NCBI GenBank assembly: GCA_037444685.1
Contig: JBBILX010000001.1
Coordinates: 62,001 to 126,000, forward strand
DNA length: 64,000 bases
Direction of reading: 5' to 3'
From: UBA964 sp037444685
GTDB taxonomy: Bacteria; Pseudomonadota; Gammaproteobacteria; Steroidobacterales; Steroidobacteraceae
The notes below the pieces were generated by a model, which was not told the DNA's origin, made no database searches, and worked only from the letters and a program-made list of their open reading frames with translations. Below are positions 33,654 through 44,548 of this stretch, piece after piece; within the stretch, counting starts at the first letter, position 1; each line of letters opens with the position of its first letter. Position numbers and translations under genes: made by a program.

Positions 33654-34649
33654 ATGAAACGCCTGCTTCAGGTCATGATGACCGTCTCGCTGTCCGTTCT
33701 GGCAGCCGCCTGTGGCTCGGACGATCCCGATCCGCTTGCCAACACGGCCGAACTCAGCATCATTCACGCCAGCGCTGACGCGCCTGCTGTCGATATCGAG
33801 CTCAACGGACAGCCTTTCCGCAGCAACGTCGACTTCAAGGGCGTCGTGCCCCACCAGACGGTCTCGGCCGGCACCAGCGAATTGACGATTCGCGGTCGGC
33901 TGCCCGGCGGCGCACGACCGGTGGTGATCGGTCCGGCGCGGGTCACACTCGAACCGCAGCGTCGCTACGCGGTGCTCTCTGTCAATCGCGTTGCGTCGAT
34001 AGAGCCGCTGGTCATCACGCGCGATGCGTCGACCATTGCGGCTGGCGCGGTCCGCCTCCAGGTCGTCCATGCCGCGCCCGACACGCCCCGAGTCTCGGTG
34101 TTCGTCACTGCACCGAATGCGAATCTGGCCGCAAGCGCGCCGGCGGGCACGTTTGCGTTCAAGGAAACGATCGGACCCCTGAGTGTAGCGGCTGGAGAGT
34201 ACCAGATCCGCGTGACACCCGCCGGCACTCCGGGCACAGTCGTGTTCGACCCGGGGCCGTTGCGACTCGATGCCGGTGCGGATCTGCTCGTCTCGGTGGT
34301 CGCTAACACCGCGACGGGCAGCGCACCGATCAGCCTGCTGGTCACGAATGCCGGCGGAACCCGTCTCGAACTGTTCGATCGCAGTGCACCGGCGCGCCTG
34401 CGGGTGATTCATGCATCGCCCGACGCCCTTGCGGTCGACGTCGTAGCCAATGACAACTTCAGCCAGCCACTCGTGCCGAATCTCGCGTTCCCGGGCGCCA
34501 TGCCGTTCGTCGATCTGCCGCCCGCCACCTACAACGTCAAGGTGACGCCGGCTGGCAATCCGGGCCTCGTCGCCATCAACGCGAATGTCCCGCTCGAACG
34601 CGGCAGGGAGTATTCGGTCTTCGCGGTCGGGCGGCTCGCATCGATCTAG
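33654..34649 (+). CDS. DUF4397 lipoprotein, cut by an in-frame TAG
   Basis: Predicted exported lipoprotein, 331 codons to a TAG at 34647-34649. The ATG at 33654 is preceded by AAGG. The signal ends VLAAAC with C20 as the likely lipidated residue. The mature part has tandem DUF4397 units, each beginning like LSIIHASADAPAVDIELNG, LQVVHAAPDTPRVSVFV and LRVIHASPDALAVDVVAND. The stop falls at ASI-stop-PLV, exactly where the first unit reads ASIEPLV, so a GAG to TAG change is likely. A fourth unit continues in the same frame. Function unknown; it lies after the ECF/anti-sigma pair. Confidence 0.75.
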   Translation: MKRLLQVMMTVSLSVLAAACGSDDPDPLANTAELSIIHASADAPAVDIELNGQPFRSNVDFKGVVPHQTVSAGTSELTIRGRLPGGARPVVIGPARVTLEPQRRYAVLSVNRVASIEPLVITRDASTIAAGAVRLQVVHAAPDTPRVSVFVTAPNANLAASAPAGTFAFKETIGPLSVAAGEYQIRVTPAGTPGTVVFDPGPLRLDAGADLLVSVVANTATGSAPISLLVTNAGGTRLELFDRSAPARLRVIHASPDALAVDVVANDNFSQPLVPNLAFPGAMPFVDLPPATYNVKVTPAGNPGLVAINANVPLERGREYSVFAVGRLASI

Positions 34650-35003
34650 CCACTGGTGCTCAGCGATGATCGGCGTCGGGTCGCGACGCAGGCCAAGGTA
34701 CGCATCCTGCACGCTGCGCCGTCGGCCGGTGCCGTCGATCTGTTCGTGCTTGCGCCGGGTGCTTCGCTCGCGACCGCGTCGCCGGCCTTCACGGACGTGG
34801 CGTTCAAGGCCGACACGGGGTACGTGAGCCTCGCGGCCGGCTCCTATGACGTGGTCGTCACACCGACGGGCACGCGGATGCCGGCGATCGGCCCGGCGCG
34901 CATCACCGTGGCGAACGGTGGCGTCTACACCCTCGCGGCACGCGACGCCGTGGGCGGCGGTGCGCCGCTCGGCGTGATCCTGCTCGACGACTTCGTGCCC
35001 TGA
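34650..35003 (+). pseudogene. 3' remainder of the DUF4397 lipoprotein
   Basis: Same frame as the preceding gene, starting directly after its TAG. It encodes a fourth DUF4397 unit (VRILHAAPSAGAVDLFVLAP, then DTGYVSLAAGSYDVVVTPTG) and an intact-looking C-terminus LGVILLDDFVP before a TGA. The absence of further stops or frameshifts argues for a recent mutation, a sequencing error or stop readthrough. It has no start with ribosome-site support of its own. Confidence 0.65.
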
Positions 35004-35103
35004 AAGCGCCGGCTTTGGCAAGCGCGGCGCCGCGACCCTCTCACGGGCGCGGCGCCTCGCAGCAGGCGCGCGGCGGTATCGGGCAGGGGCGTGGACGCGG
35101 ATG

Positions 35104-35436
35104 TCACGCGAGCGCGATTTCGATCCGGCCTGCCCGCTCCCGGACCCTGAAGACTCGCAGCGGTTCGTAGGCGGGCGGCGTCAGCGCCGCGCCGTCGCGC
35201 AGGCAGAACCGGGCCCCATGGCGTGGGCAGACGACGACCGGACCGGCCGCATCGTGCGCGTCGAGTTCTGCATCGTCGAGAGGCGCGCCGTCGTGCGTAC
35301 AGCGATCCTCGAAGGCATAGAGTTCCGCGCCAATCCGCGCAATGCGAACCACTCCGAATTCGTCCGAGTCGACCATCAGACAGCCGACCGCGGCGAGATC
35401 AGCGCTCGCGCCGGCATCGATCCATGGGGTCGTCAT
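35104..35436 (-). CDS. Rieske-type [2Fe-2S] ferredoxin
   Basis: Small soluble Rieske protein, 110 aa, of the NirD/BphA3-like type. The cluster ligands are visible as CTHDGAPL and CPRHGARF (C-x-H and C-x-x-H). No membrane segment or Tat signal is seen, so it is cytosolic. It is 19 bases after sufT, at the end of the suf operon. It could supply electrons to Fe-S assembly or be a client carried along; this is inference from position. Confidence 0.9.
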   Translation of the reverse strand: MTTPWIDAGASADLAAVGCLMVDSDEFGVVRIARIGAELYAFEDRCTHDGAPLDDAELDAHDAAGPVVVCPRHGARFCLRDGAALTPPAYEPLRVFRVRERAGRIEIALA

Positions 35437-35455
35437 CGTGCTGCCCCGCGCTCCG

Positions 35456-36007
35456 TCACATCATCCCGGTCTGCAGGCGCGCGGCCTCCGACATCATCGA
35501 CTGGTTCCATGGCGGGTCGAACACCAGTTCGACATCGACTTTGCCGACGGTCGGAATCCGTTCGATCTTCTCGCGGACGTCCTGCACGAGCACTTCGCCC
35601 ATGCCGCAGCCGGGTGCGGTGAGCGTCATGCGGACATTGACCGAGCGCGTGCCATCCTCGGCCGGGGTCACGGAGCATTCATAGATCAGGCCGAGATCGA
35701 CGATATTCACCGGGATCTCCGGGTCGTAGCAGGTGCGCATCTGCCGCCAGGCGGCGGCGCGCACGTCATCGTCGGTCGCGTTGGACGGCAGCGATGGCGG
35801 CGGGATCACCTCCTTGCCGATCGCGTCGGCGTCCTCGCCCGCGAGCCGGAACAGATTGCCGTCGATGTACAGGGTGAAGCTGCCGCCGAGGGCCTGTGTG
35901 ATGAAGCCCGATTGCCCGGCCTTGAGCTTCACCTCCACGCCGGCCGGAACGATCACCGCGCGGGTGTCGCGCGAGAGCACGAAAGGTTCGTTCTCGTGGG
36001 TCCTCAT
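35456..36007 (-). CDS. sufT: Fe-S assembly protein SufT
   Basis: Fe-S maturation factor with a C-terminal DUF59/MIP18 domain, 183 aa from the ATG at 36007. The N-terminal SufT-specific part reads VEVKLKAGQSGFITQALGG and SFTLYIDGNLFRLAGEDADA. The DUF59 part has CYDPEIPVNIVDLGLIYEC and MTLTAPGCGMGEVLVQDV. It sits after sufU in the operon. It probably helps transfer clusters to a subset of clients, as shown for SufT in other bacteria. Confidence 0.93.
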   Translation of the reverse strand: MRTHENEPFVLSRDTRAVIVPAGVEVKLKAGQSGFITQALGGSFTLYIDGNLFRLAGEDADAIGKEVIPPPSLPSNATDDDVRAAAWRQMRTCYDPEIPVNIVDLGLIYECSVTPAEDGTRSVNVRMTLTAPGCGMGEVLVQDVREKIERIPTVGKVDVELVFDPPWNQSMMSEAARLQTGMM

Positions 36008-36018
36008 CCGCGGCTTCC

Positions 36019-36474
36019 TCACTCGGTCGAGACGGCCGCCGACGGCGCGCCGGGGGCGCGCTCGAGCGCCGCGGCGAGCGTGTGCCAGCAGAGGCTCGCG
36101 CACTTGACCCGCGCCGGGTAGTCGCGGACACCGGTCAATGCGGCGAGCTTGCCGAGGTCGGCCGAAGGGAGATGCTGGTGATCGGTGAGTGCCCGGTGCA
36201 CGGATTCGTGCAATCGTCCGACGGCGGAGCGGTCGAGTCCCTTGACCGCTTCGGTCATCAGCGAGGCGGAGGCCGTGGAGATCGCGCAGCCCTTGCCCTC
36301 GAAGCGGATGTCGGCGATCCGGTCGCCCTCGAGGCGCAACGTCACGGTCAGCCGGTCGCCACAGAGAGGGTTGTGACCTTCGGCCGAGGTGTCGCAGGGC
36401 GACAGCGTGCCGAAGTTGCGCGGGTGTTTGTTGTGATCGAGGATCACGTCGCGGTAGAGGTCCTTGAGGTCCAT
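36019..36474 (-). CDS. sufU: SufU-type Fe-S scaffold / sulfur acceptor
   Basis: IscU-like protein, 151 aa, that accepts sulfur from SufS. Starts MDLKDLYRDVILDHNKHPRN. The zinc/cluster ligands are in NPLCGDRLTV, FEGKGCAIS and KCASLCWHTL, the last with the extra C-x-x-C-W pattern. The insertion SVHRALTDHQHLP between the second and third ligand is SufU-like. It abuts the sufS stop. No sufE is present, consistent with a SufS-SufU pair. Confidence 0.95.
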   Translation of the reverse strand: MDLKDLYRDVILDHNKHPRNFGTLSPCDTSAEGHNPLCGDRLTVTLRLEGDRIADIRFEGKGCAISTASASLMTEAVKGLDRSAVGRLHESVHRALTDHQHLPSADLGKLAALTGVRDYPARVKCASLCWHTLAAALERAPGAPSAAVSTE

Positions 36475-37730
36475 CAGCTAAACACCTCGCGGGCCCGCTT
36501 CAGCGCCGCTACCAGCGCATCGATATCGGCGTCGTTGCTGTAGCAGCCGAACGAGGCCCGCGCCGTGGCGGGCACGTCGAAGAAGTCCATGACCGGCATG
36601 GCGCAGTGATGGCCCGTGCGTACCGCGACGCCCTCGGCGTCGAGGATCGTGCCGAGGTCGTGCGGGTGGACGCCCTCGAGCGTGAACGAGATCACGCCGG
36701 CCTTCTGGTCTGCGGTGCCGATGATGCGCAGGCCCGGCACGGCGGCGAGCTCGCGCGTCGCGCGCTCGAGCAGCCGCTGCTCGTGAACGCGGACGCGGTC
36801 GATGCCGATACCCTCGAGCCATTCGAGTGCAGCGCCGAGGCCAATGACGCCCGAGATGTTCGGCGTGCCGGCTTCGAATTTCCACGGCAAATCGTTGTAG
36901 GTGGTGCCGCTGAAGGACACCTTGAGGATCATGTCCCCACCACCCTGCCAGGGCGGCATCTCGCGCAGCACGGATTCGCGGCCCCACAGGACGCCGACAC
37001 CAGTCGGCCCGTAGACCTTGTGGGCCGAGAAGGCGTAGAAGTCACAGTCCAGCGACTGGAGGTCGACACGTTCGTGGGGCACGGCCTGCGCGCCATCGAT
37101 CAGCACCAGCGCCCCGACAGTGCGCGCGGCGCGGACGAGTTCGGCAACCGGCAGGACCGTGCCGAGCGCGTTCGAGACGTGCGCGAATGCGACGAGCCGC
37201 GTGCGCTGTGAGAGCAGCTCGCGAAACAGCTCGAGGCGCACCATGCCGCGCTCGTCGATGGGCGCGACCCTGAGCACCGCGCCGGTCTGTTCGCAGAGTA
37301 TCTGCCAGGGGACGATGTTGGCGTGATGCTCGAGCCAGGTGATCAGGATCTCGTCGCCCGCGCGCAGGTTGGCGCGTCCCCACGACTGTGCGACGAGATT
37401 GATCGACTCGGTCGTGCCGCGGGTGAAGATGATCTCGCGGGTACTGCGGGCGTTCAGAAAGCGGCGCACTGTCTCGCGGGCACCCTCGAAGGCGGCCGTC
37501 GCCTGCTGGCTGAGCAGGTAGACGCCGCGGTGCACGTTCGCATGGCTGGTGCGCTCGTAGCGGTCGACTGCCTCGATTACTGCGAGCGGCCGTTGCGCCG
37601 ACGCGGCGCTGTCCAGGAAGGCGAGACGACGGCCGTGCGGCCGCGTCGCCAGCACTGGAAACTCGCGCCGGACCGCCTCGACGTCGTATGGCTCGAGCGG
37701 CCTCAGGCTGGAGCACGGTGCGGCGCTCAT
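36474..37730 (-). CDS. sufS: Cysteine desulfurase SufS
   Basis: PLP enzyme extracting sulfur from cysteine for the SUF pathway. 418 aa. Type II desulfurase features: ATRPHGRRLAFLDSAASAQR, IIFTRGTTESINLVAQSWGR, LEHHANIVPWQ, the PLP-lysine motif YAFSAHKVYGPTGVGVLWG, and catalytic cysteine in VRTGHHCAMPVMDFF. It overlaps sufD by 4 bases and precedes sufU. Confidence 0.97.
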   Translation of the reverse strand: MSAAPCSSLRPLEPYDVEAVRREFPVLATRPHGRRLAFLDSAASAQRPLAVIEAVDRYERTSHANVHRGVYLLSQQATAAFEGARETVRRFLNARSTREIIFTRGTTESINLVAQSWGRANLRAGDEILITWLEHHANIVPWQILCEQTGAVLRVAPIDERGMVRLELFRELLSQRTRLVAFAHVSNALGTVLPVAELVRAARTVGALVLIDGAQAVPHERVDLQSLDCDFYAFSAHKVYGPTGVGVLWGRESVLREMPPWQGGGDMILKVSFSGTTYNDLPWKFEAGTPNISGVIGLGAALEWLEGIGIDRVRVHEQRLLERATRELAAVPGLRIIGTADQKAGVISFTLEGVHPHDLGTILDAEGVAVRTGHHCAMPVMDFFDVPATARASFGCYSNDADIDALVAALKRAREVFS

Positions 37731-39006
37731 GCGCTCTCCTTCATCGGGGGCACGTCGCCGAGCCGCGTGGCGATCTCGCGCTCGACCTCACGGCGCAAAC
37801 CACGATCGGCGAGGTGTGTGACGACGTCCTCGACGAAAGCCCACTTGAGCAGCGCCTGCGCCGTCGACGGATCGAGCCCGCGCGACAGCAGGTAGAACAG
37901 CATCTGCTCGTCGAGCTTGCCGGTGGTCGCCCCATGGCTGGCCTTCACCGCATCCACATAGATCTCGAGCTGTGGACGCAGGTCTATCTCGCAATCGGTG
38001 CCTGACAGCAGGCCGCGCAGCGACTGCTCGGACTCGGCGCCGGTCGCGCCACGGGCCATGCGGATGTGACCATTGAAGGCGACGCGCGCACGGCCCGCGG
38101 CGATGGCGCGCGCGAGCTCGCGCGTGCGTGTCTGTGGCGCCAGATGCTCGATCTGCACGCAGGCATCCAGCACGCGCGCGCCGTCGGCGATGGCCGCTGC
38201 GTGCACCCCGCACTCGGCGCCGCGGCCGGCGAGCGCGATGCGCGCCGTGATCCTCGCGGCCTGAGAACCCAGGGCAACCTGCGTCAGCTCGTAGCGGGCA
38301 TCGGCCGCCAGGGTCGCGCGCAAGGTCTCGACGACCTGCGCTCGCGTCCCGTGCTGCTGCAACCGGACGTGACGGAGCTTGCCCGCCGCAGCCACTTCGA
38401 CCTCGATCGAGACATTGGTCAGTGCCGTGACCTCGGGCGCTGAGAGGTGGCGCTCGACCACCGACAGCGACGCTTCCGTTGCGACTCGCAGCAGCAGACG
38501 AGGGTAGGCAGCACCGGCGTCGGCAGTCAGTGTCGTCACAGCGCAGATTTCGATCGCGAGAGGTGCGTCGCGTCGCGCCTCGACCGCGAGCGCGTTCGGG
38601 GCGAACGCCTCGTTGATTGTCGCGTAGCGGAAGTCGCGCGTGTCCTCGGCTTGCGCAGGCGGCGCGGCGCCGGGAGCGAGCAGCGTGACGCCCTGACCGC
38701 TGTCGCCGGCGTCGGAGAGGGAAGGCGCGAAGTAGCCGTCGACGAACACGAGCCGGCAATGGCCTTCGACCCGGTTTGGAAGCAGAGCGGCTGCCCCCGC
38801 GAGTCGCACCGCATCGGGCGGGGCGGGGCGTCGGAAGCTCGCCTTCTCGAGCCCGCGCAGCGCAGCGTACTTCCAGTTCTCGTCACGGCCGGTCGGCAGA
38901 CCGTCGGCCATCGCGGCGCGCAGGCGCGCGCCGACGGTTTGCGCAGTCGCCGGCTGGGCCGGCGATGCCGCCTCGAACTCGGCGAGAATCCGGCTCGCCA
39001 GCGCGC

Positions 39007-39010
<4 letters not shown>
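37727..39010 (-). CDS. sufD: Fe-S assembly protein SufD
   Basis: Partner of SufB in the SufBC2D scaffold. 427 aa from the ATG at 39010, which overlaps the sufC stop; longer open frames upstream run inside sufC. Typical parts are DENWKYAALRGLEKASFRRP, a right-handed beta-helix core, and the C-terminal QLEIYVDAVKASHGATTGKL, then DEQMLFYLLSRGLDPSTAQA, with the conserved histidine in SHGAT. It sits in the leftward suf operon. Confidence 0.95.
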
Positions 39011-39756
<746 letters not shown>

Positions 39757-39788
39757 GATCCGGTTCCTTGGGAGAAAGGGCTAGTCGG

Positions 39789-41230
<1,442 letters not shown>

Positions 41231-41234
<4 letters not shown>

Positions 41235-41722
41235 GCTTCGCTTCCTTGGTCGCGCATCCGCACAGACGGCATGCGGCGCAATGCGTGCTCGAGGGGAGGG
41301 AGGCGGGCTGTCGTCGCGGTATCCAGCCCAGCCAGCTGCGCGAGGGTCACGTCATGCAGCGAACGCCGAATGGCATAGTTGAGCCGCTGCCAGGCACCGC
41401 CGACACGGCAGTTCGCCTCGATGCCGCAGTGGCCGCGCCCGGCGGCGCAGTCGGTCAGGGCGACCGGTCCCTCGAGGGCATCGAGGATCGCGGCGGCGCT
41501 GATACTCTCTGCGGGACGGGCCAGCTGGTAACCGCCGTGCAGTCCCCGCGTCGACTGCACGAGGCCCGCCCGCTGCAACTGTTTCAAGACCTTGCTGACG
41601 GTGGGGGCGCCGATCCGGGTGGCGTCGGCGAGGGCCGCGGCCGTGCGCTGGCGGGCCGGCTCCTGAGCCAGCGTCGCGAGCAGCACGGTTGCGTAGTCCG
41701 TCAGTCGGCTGATGCGCAGCAT
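41231..41722 (-). CDS. Rrf2-family SUF regulator (IscR/SufR-like)
   Basis: Fe-S sensing transcription factor, 163 aa. The winged-helix starts MLRISRLTDYATVLLATLAQ. The recognition helix region is IGAPTVSKVLKQLQRAGLVQ and the wing STRGLHGGYQLAR. Three cysteines, in DCAAGRGHCGIEANC, are spaced for a [2Fe-2S] cluster as in IscR. It heads the suf operon, and its own promoter carries a GGACCATTTTAGTCC operator, so autoregulation is likely. The C-terminus extends further than in IscR. Confidence 0.95.
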
Positions 41723-41740
41723 GGGTCGTCACCCAAAGTG

Positions 41741-41775
41741 GGACCATTTTAGTCCTATTATTGACCGATTGTCAT
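41741..41775 (-). promoter_or_regulatory. suf operon promoter with Rrf2/IscR-like operator
   Basis: Reverse strand: ATGACA (41775-41770), an 18-base spacer and TAAAAT (41751-41746). The -10 lies inside the imperfect palindrome GGACCATTTTAGTCC (41741-41755), similar to IscR type 1 sites (GAC-N-rich-GTC with an AT centre). A holo-regulator bound here would block polymerase when Fe-S supply is adequate. Confidence 0.6.
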
Positions 41776-41810
41776 CTGGCCGGCATGGCGCGGGCGGGCG
41801 GCGAGTCGTT

Positions 41811-41819
41811 TGCTAAAAT
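41811..41819 (+). promoter_or_regulatory. Extended -10 promoter of the aldolase gene
   Basis: TGCTAAAAT at 41811-41819 is an extended -10 (TG-n-TAAAAT), 34 bases before the GTG of fba, which has AGGAGG at about 41839-41845. The -35 is poor, as is common with extended -10 promoters. Confidence 0.5.
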
Positions 41820-41853
41820 ATTGGGCTTGGCGAAGGGCAGGAGGTAAGGGCCC

Positions 41854-42873
41854 GTGAATCGCACTGAACTCGAGCAGATCGCGCGCGGCATGGTCGCAGC
41901 CGGCAAGGGCATTCTCGCGGCCGACGAGAGCACCGGCACCATCAAGAAGCGATTCGACGCAATCAAGCTCGAGTCTACCGAGGAGCACCGCCGCAGCTAC
42001 CGCGAGTTGCTGTTCACGACGCCGGACATGAACCGCTCGATCAGCGCCGTGATCCTCTACGACGAGACGCTGCGGCAGAAAACGAGCGCGGGAGTGCCGT
42101 TCGCCGAGCATCTGGCCAAGCTCGGCGTGATTCCCGGCATCAAGGTCGACACGGGGGCCAAGCCGCTTGCCGGCTTCCCCGGCGAAACCATCACCGAGGG
42201 TCTCGACGGCCTGCGCGAGCGGCTCGGCGAATACCACAGGCTCGGCGCCCGTTTCGCCAAGTGGCGCGCCGTCATCGACATCGGCGCGAATTTCCCGACC
42301 CGGTTCGGGATCGAAGCGAACGCGCACGCCTTGGCGCGCTATGCCGCGCTCTGTCAGGAACAAAACATCGTCCCGATCGTCGAACCGGAAGTCCTCATGG
42401 ATGGTGACCACTCGATCGAAAGATGCGAAGAAGTCACGGATGCCGTCCTCGCCGAGGTGTTCCATCAGCTCGCGCTGCACCGGATTCACCTGCCGGGCAT
42501 GATCCTCAAGCCCAACATGGTGATCTCGGGCAAGAAGAACGCGAATCGCGCCGGCCCGCAGCAGGTGGCGGAAGCGACGGTGCGCTGCCTGCGTCGCTGG
42601 GTCCCGGCCGCCGTGCCGGGCATTGCCTTCCTCTCTGGCGGCCAGAGCACGACCGAGGCGACCCTGCACCTGTCGCTGATCAACGCCACGCCGCAACCTT
42701 GGGCACTGACGTTCAGTTACGGTCGCGCCCTGCAGGACTCGGCACTGAAGGCCTGGGGAGGGCAGGCGGCGAATTTCGTTGCCGGCCAGAAAGAGTTCGC
42801 CAAGCGCGCCCGGCTCAATGGTCTGGCGGCGCTCGGCAAGTATTCGCCCGACATGGAGTCCCAGGCCGCCTGA
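41854..42873 (+). CDS. Class I fructose-bisphosphate aldolase
   Basis: Schiff-base aldolase splitting fructose-1,6-bisphosphate into two triose phosphates. 339 aa from a GTG at 41854 with a strong AGGAGG upstream. Family segments are GKGILAADESTGTIKKRF, FAKWRAVIDIG, IVEPEVLMDGDHSIERCEEV, the Schiff-base lysine in MILKPNMVISGKK, and PGIAFLSGGQSTTEATLHL, then WALTFSYGRALQ. It is the metal-independent, animal-like class. The mla genes follow 20 bases later and may be read through from here. Confidence 0.96.
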   Translation: MNRTELEQIARGMVAAGKGILAADESTGTIKKRFDAIKLESTEEHRRSYRELLFTTPDMNRSISAVILYDETLRQKTSAGVPFAEHLAKLGVIPGIKVDTGAKPLAGFPGETITEGLDGLRERLGEYHRLGARFAKWRAVIDIGANFPTRFGIEANAHALARYAALCQEQNIVPIVEPEVLMDGDHSIERCEEVTDAVLAEVFHQLALHRIHLPGMILKPNMVISGKKNANRAGPQQVAEATVRCLRRWVPAAVPGIAFLSGGQSTTEATLHLSLINATPQPWALTFSYGRALQDSALKAWGGQAANFVAGQKEFAKRARLNGLAALGKYSPDMESQAA

Positions 42874-42892
42874 GGCCTGTGCCGCGCGCCCT

Positions 42893-43741
42893 GTGACGGA
42901 ATCCGGAGACACGGGCGCCGCGGCGCGCGCTGCCGAGGACGTCGTCGTCGACGTCCGCGACGTCCATTACGCGATTGGAAGACGCGCGATTTTCCAGGGT
43001 CTGTCTATCCAGGCGCGACGCGGCCGAATCACGGCCATCATGGGGCCGAGCGGCACGGGCAAGACGACTCTATTGCGGCTCATCACCGGGCAGATCGAAC
43101 CCACCGGCGGCACCGTGGCCTTGTTCGGTCGGTCGCTGGCGGGGATGCACCAGCGCGAGCTGTTCGGCCTGCGCCGTCGCTTGGGCATGCTGTTCCAGAA
43201 CGGTGCACTGCTGACGGATCTCGACGTGTTCGAGAACGTTGCCTTCCCGCTGCGCGAGCACTCGCGTCTTCCCGAGCCACTGATCCGGCAGCTCGTGCTG
43301 ACCAAGCTGCACGCAGTCGGGCTGCGCGGGGCTGCGCAGCTCACGCCGGCCGAACTGTCGGGCGGCATGGCGCGTCGCGTCGCGCTCGCGCGCGCGATCG
43401 TCATGGATCCCGAACTGCTGATCTACGATGAGCCCTTCGTCGGACTCGACCCGATATCGATGGGCGTGATCCTGCGCCTGATCAAGCAGATGAATGAGTC
43501 GCTCGGCATCACGAGCATCGTCGTCTCGCACGACGTCGACGAGCTGTCGAGGATCGCGCACGACAGCTTCCTGCTGTCCGAAGGCAAAGTGGTCGCCTCG
43601 GGGACGCCCGAGCAACTGCGCAAGAGCAAGCTCGAGGTGGTCCGCCAGTTCATGGAGGGCATCGCCGACGGGCCTGTTCCGTTTCACTATCCGGCGCCCG
43701 ACTATCATGCGCAGTTGCTCGGCACGGAGCGGCTGCGATGA
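42893..43741 (+). CDS. mlaF: Mla lipid transport ATPase MlaF
   Basis: ATP-binding subunit of the inner-membrane MlaFEDB complex, which moves phospholipids between membranes to keep outer-membrane asymmetry. 282 aa from a GTG at 42893; the longer open frame runs into the aldolase gene. Walker A is AIMGPSGTGKTTLLRLITGQ, the signature is LSGGMARRVALARAIVMDPE, Walker B is LLIYDEPFVGLDPIS, and the H-loop is IVVSHDVDEL. It overlaps mlaE by 4 bases. Confidence 0.95.
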   Translation: MTESGDTGAAARAAEDVVVDVRDVHYAIGRRAIFQGLSIQARRGRITAIMGPSGTGKTTLLRLITGQIEPTGGTVALFGRSLAGMHQRELFGLRRRLGMLFQNGALLTDLDVFENVAFPLREHSRLPEPLIRQLVLTKLHAVGLRGAAQLTPAELSGGMARRVALARAIVMDPELLIYDEPFVGLDPISMGVILRLIKQMNESLGITSIVVSHDVDELSRIAHDSFLLSEGKVVASGTPEQLRKSKLEVVRQFMEGIADGPVPFHYPAPDYHAQLLGTERLR

Positions 43742-44520
43742 GCCGAGGCGACGCAACCGTAGAGTCTATTGTCAACGGCGGCCCGGGCGCGGCGCTACGT
43801 CGTGTCGGGGCGGTGGCCGTGTTCCTGGCCCGGGTCCTCGCGCAGATTCCGGCCGCCTTGCTGCGTCCCCGTCTCGTCGTGCACCAGATCTACAACGCCG
43901 GCGCCCGCTCGCTGATCATCATCATGCTGTGCGGCCTGTTCGTCGGCATGGTGCTCGGTCTGCAAGGCTTCGATCTGCTGCAGCGCTTCGGCTCGGAAGA
44001 CGCGCTTGGAGTCGCGGCCGCGCTCGGCCTGCTCAAGGAGCTCGGCCCTGTGGTGGGCGCGCTGCTGTTCGCGGGACGCGCCGGCACCGCGCTGACGTCG
44101 GAGATCGGCCTGATGCGCGCCACCGACCAGCTCACCGCGATGCAGATCATGGCGGTCGATCCGTTGCGCCTCGTCGTCGCGCCGCGTTTCTTGGGTGGCG
44201 TGATCGCACTGCCGTTACTCGTCGCCGTCTTCAACGTCATCGGTCTGTTCGGGGCACAGCTGATCGGCGTTCAACTGATGGGCGTCGATCCGGGCGCGTT
44301 CTGGTCGCAGATGCAGGCCGCCGTCGAGATCGACGACGTGACCGAGGGCGTCGTCAAGAGCATCGCGTTTGGCGCCGCCTGCAGCGGCATTGCCGTCTAC
44401 GAGGGCTATCACGCGCCGCCGACCGCCGAAGGAGTCGGCCTCGCCACCACGCGCACCGTGGTGACCTCGTCGGTGCTCGTGCTGCTGCTCGATTACGTAC
44501 TGACGGCCCGATTCCTGTGA
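43738..44520 (+). CDS. mlaE: Mla permease MlaE
   Basis: Integral membrane permease of the Mla complex, 260 aa with about five helices. Family marks are LIIIMLCGLFVGMVLGLQGF, LLKELGPVVGALLFAGRAGT, ALTSEIGLMRATDQLTAMQI and VKSIAFGAACSGIAVYEGYH. It starts within the mlaF stop (ATGA) and is followed after 28 bases by mlaD. Confidence 0.95.
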   Translation: MSRGDATVESIVNGGPGAALRRVGAVAVFLARVLAQIPAALLRPRLVVHQIYNAGARSLIIIMLCGLFVGMVLGLQGFDLLQRFGSEDALGVAAALGLLKELGPVVGALLFAGRAGTALTSEIGLMRATDQLTAMQIMAVDPLRLVVAPRFLGGVIALPLLVAVFNVIGLFGAQLIGVQLMGVDPGAFWSQMQAAVEIDDVTEGVVKSIAFGAACSGIAVYEGYHAPPTAEGVGLATTRTVVTSSVLVLLLDYVLTARFL

Positions 44521-44548
44521 GTCGGCCGCGCAACGGAGGAAGGATCTG

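Noticed and set aside
33648..35021. Reverse open frame opposite the DUF4397 gene
   Set aside because: Although unbroken, it is His/Arg/Asp-rich without motifs, whereas the forward strand shows a lipoprotein signal and internal repeats.
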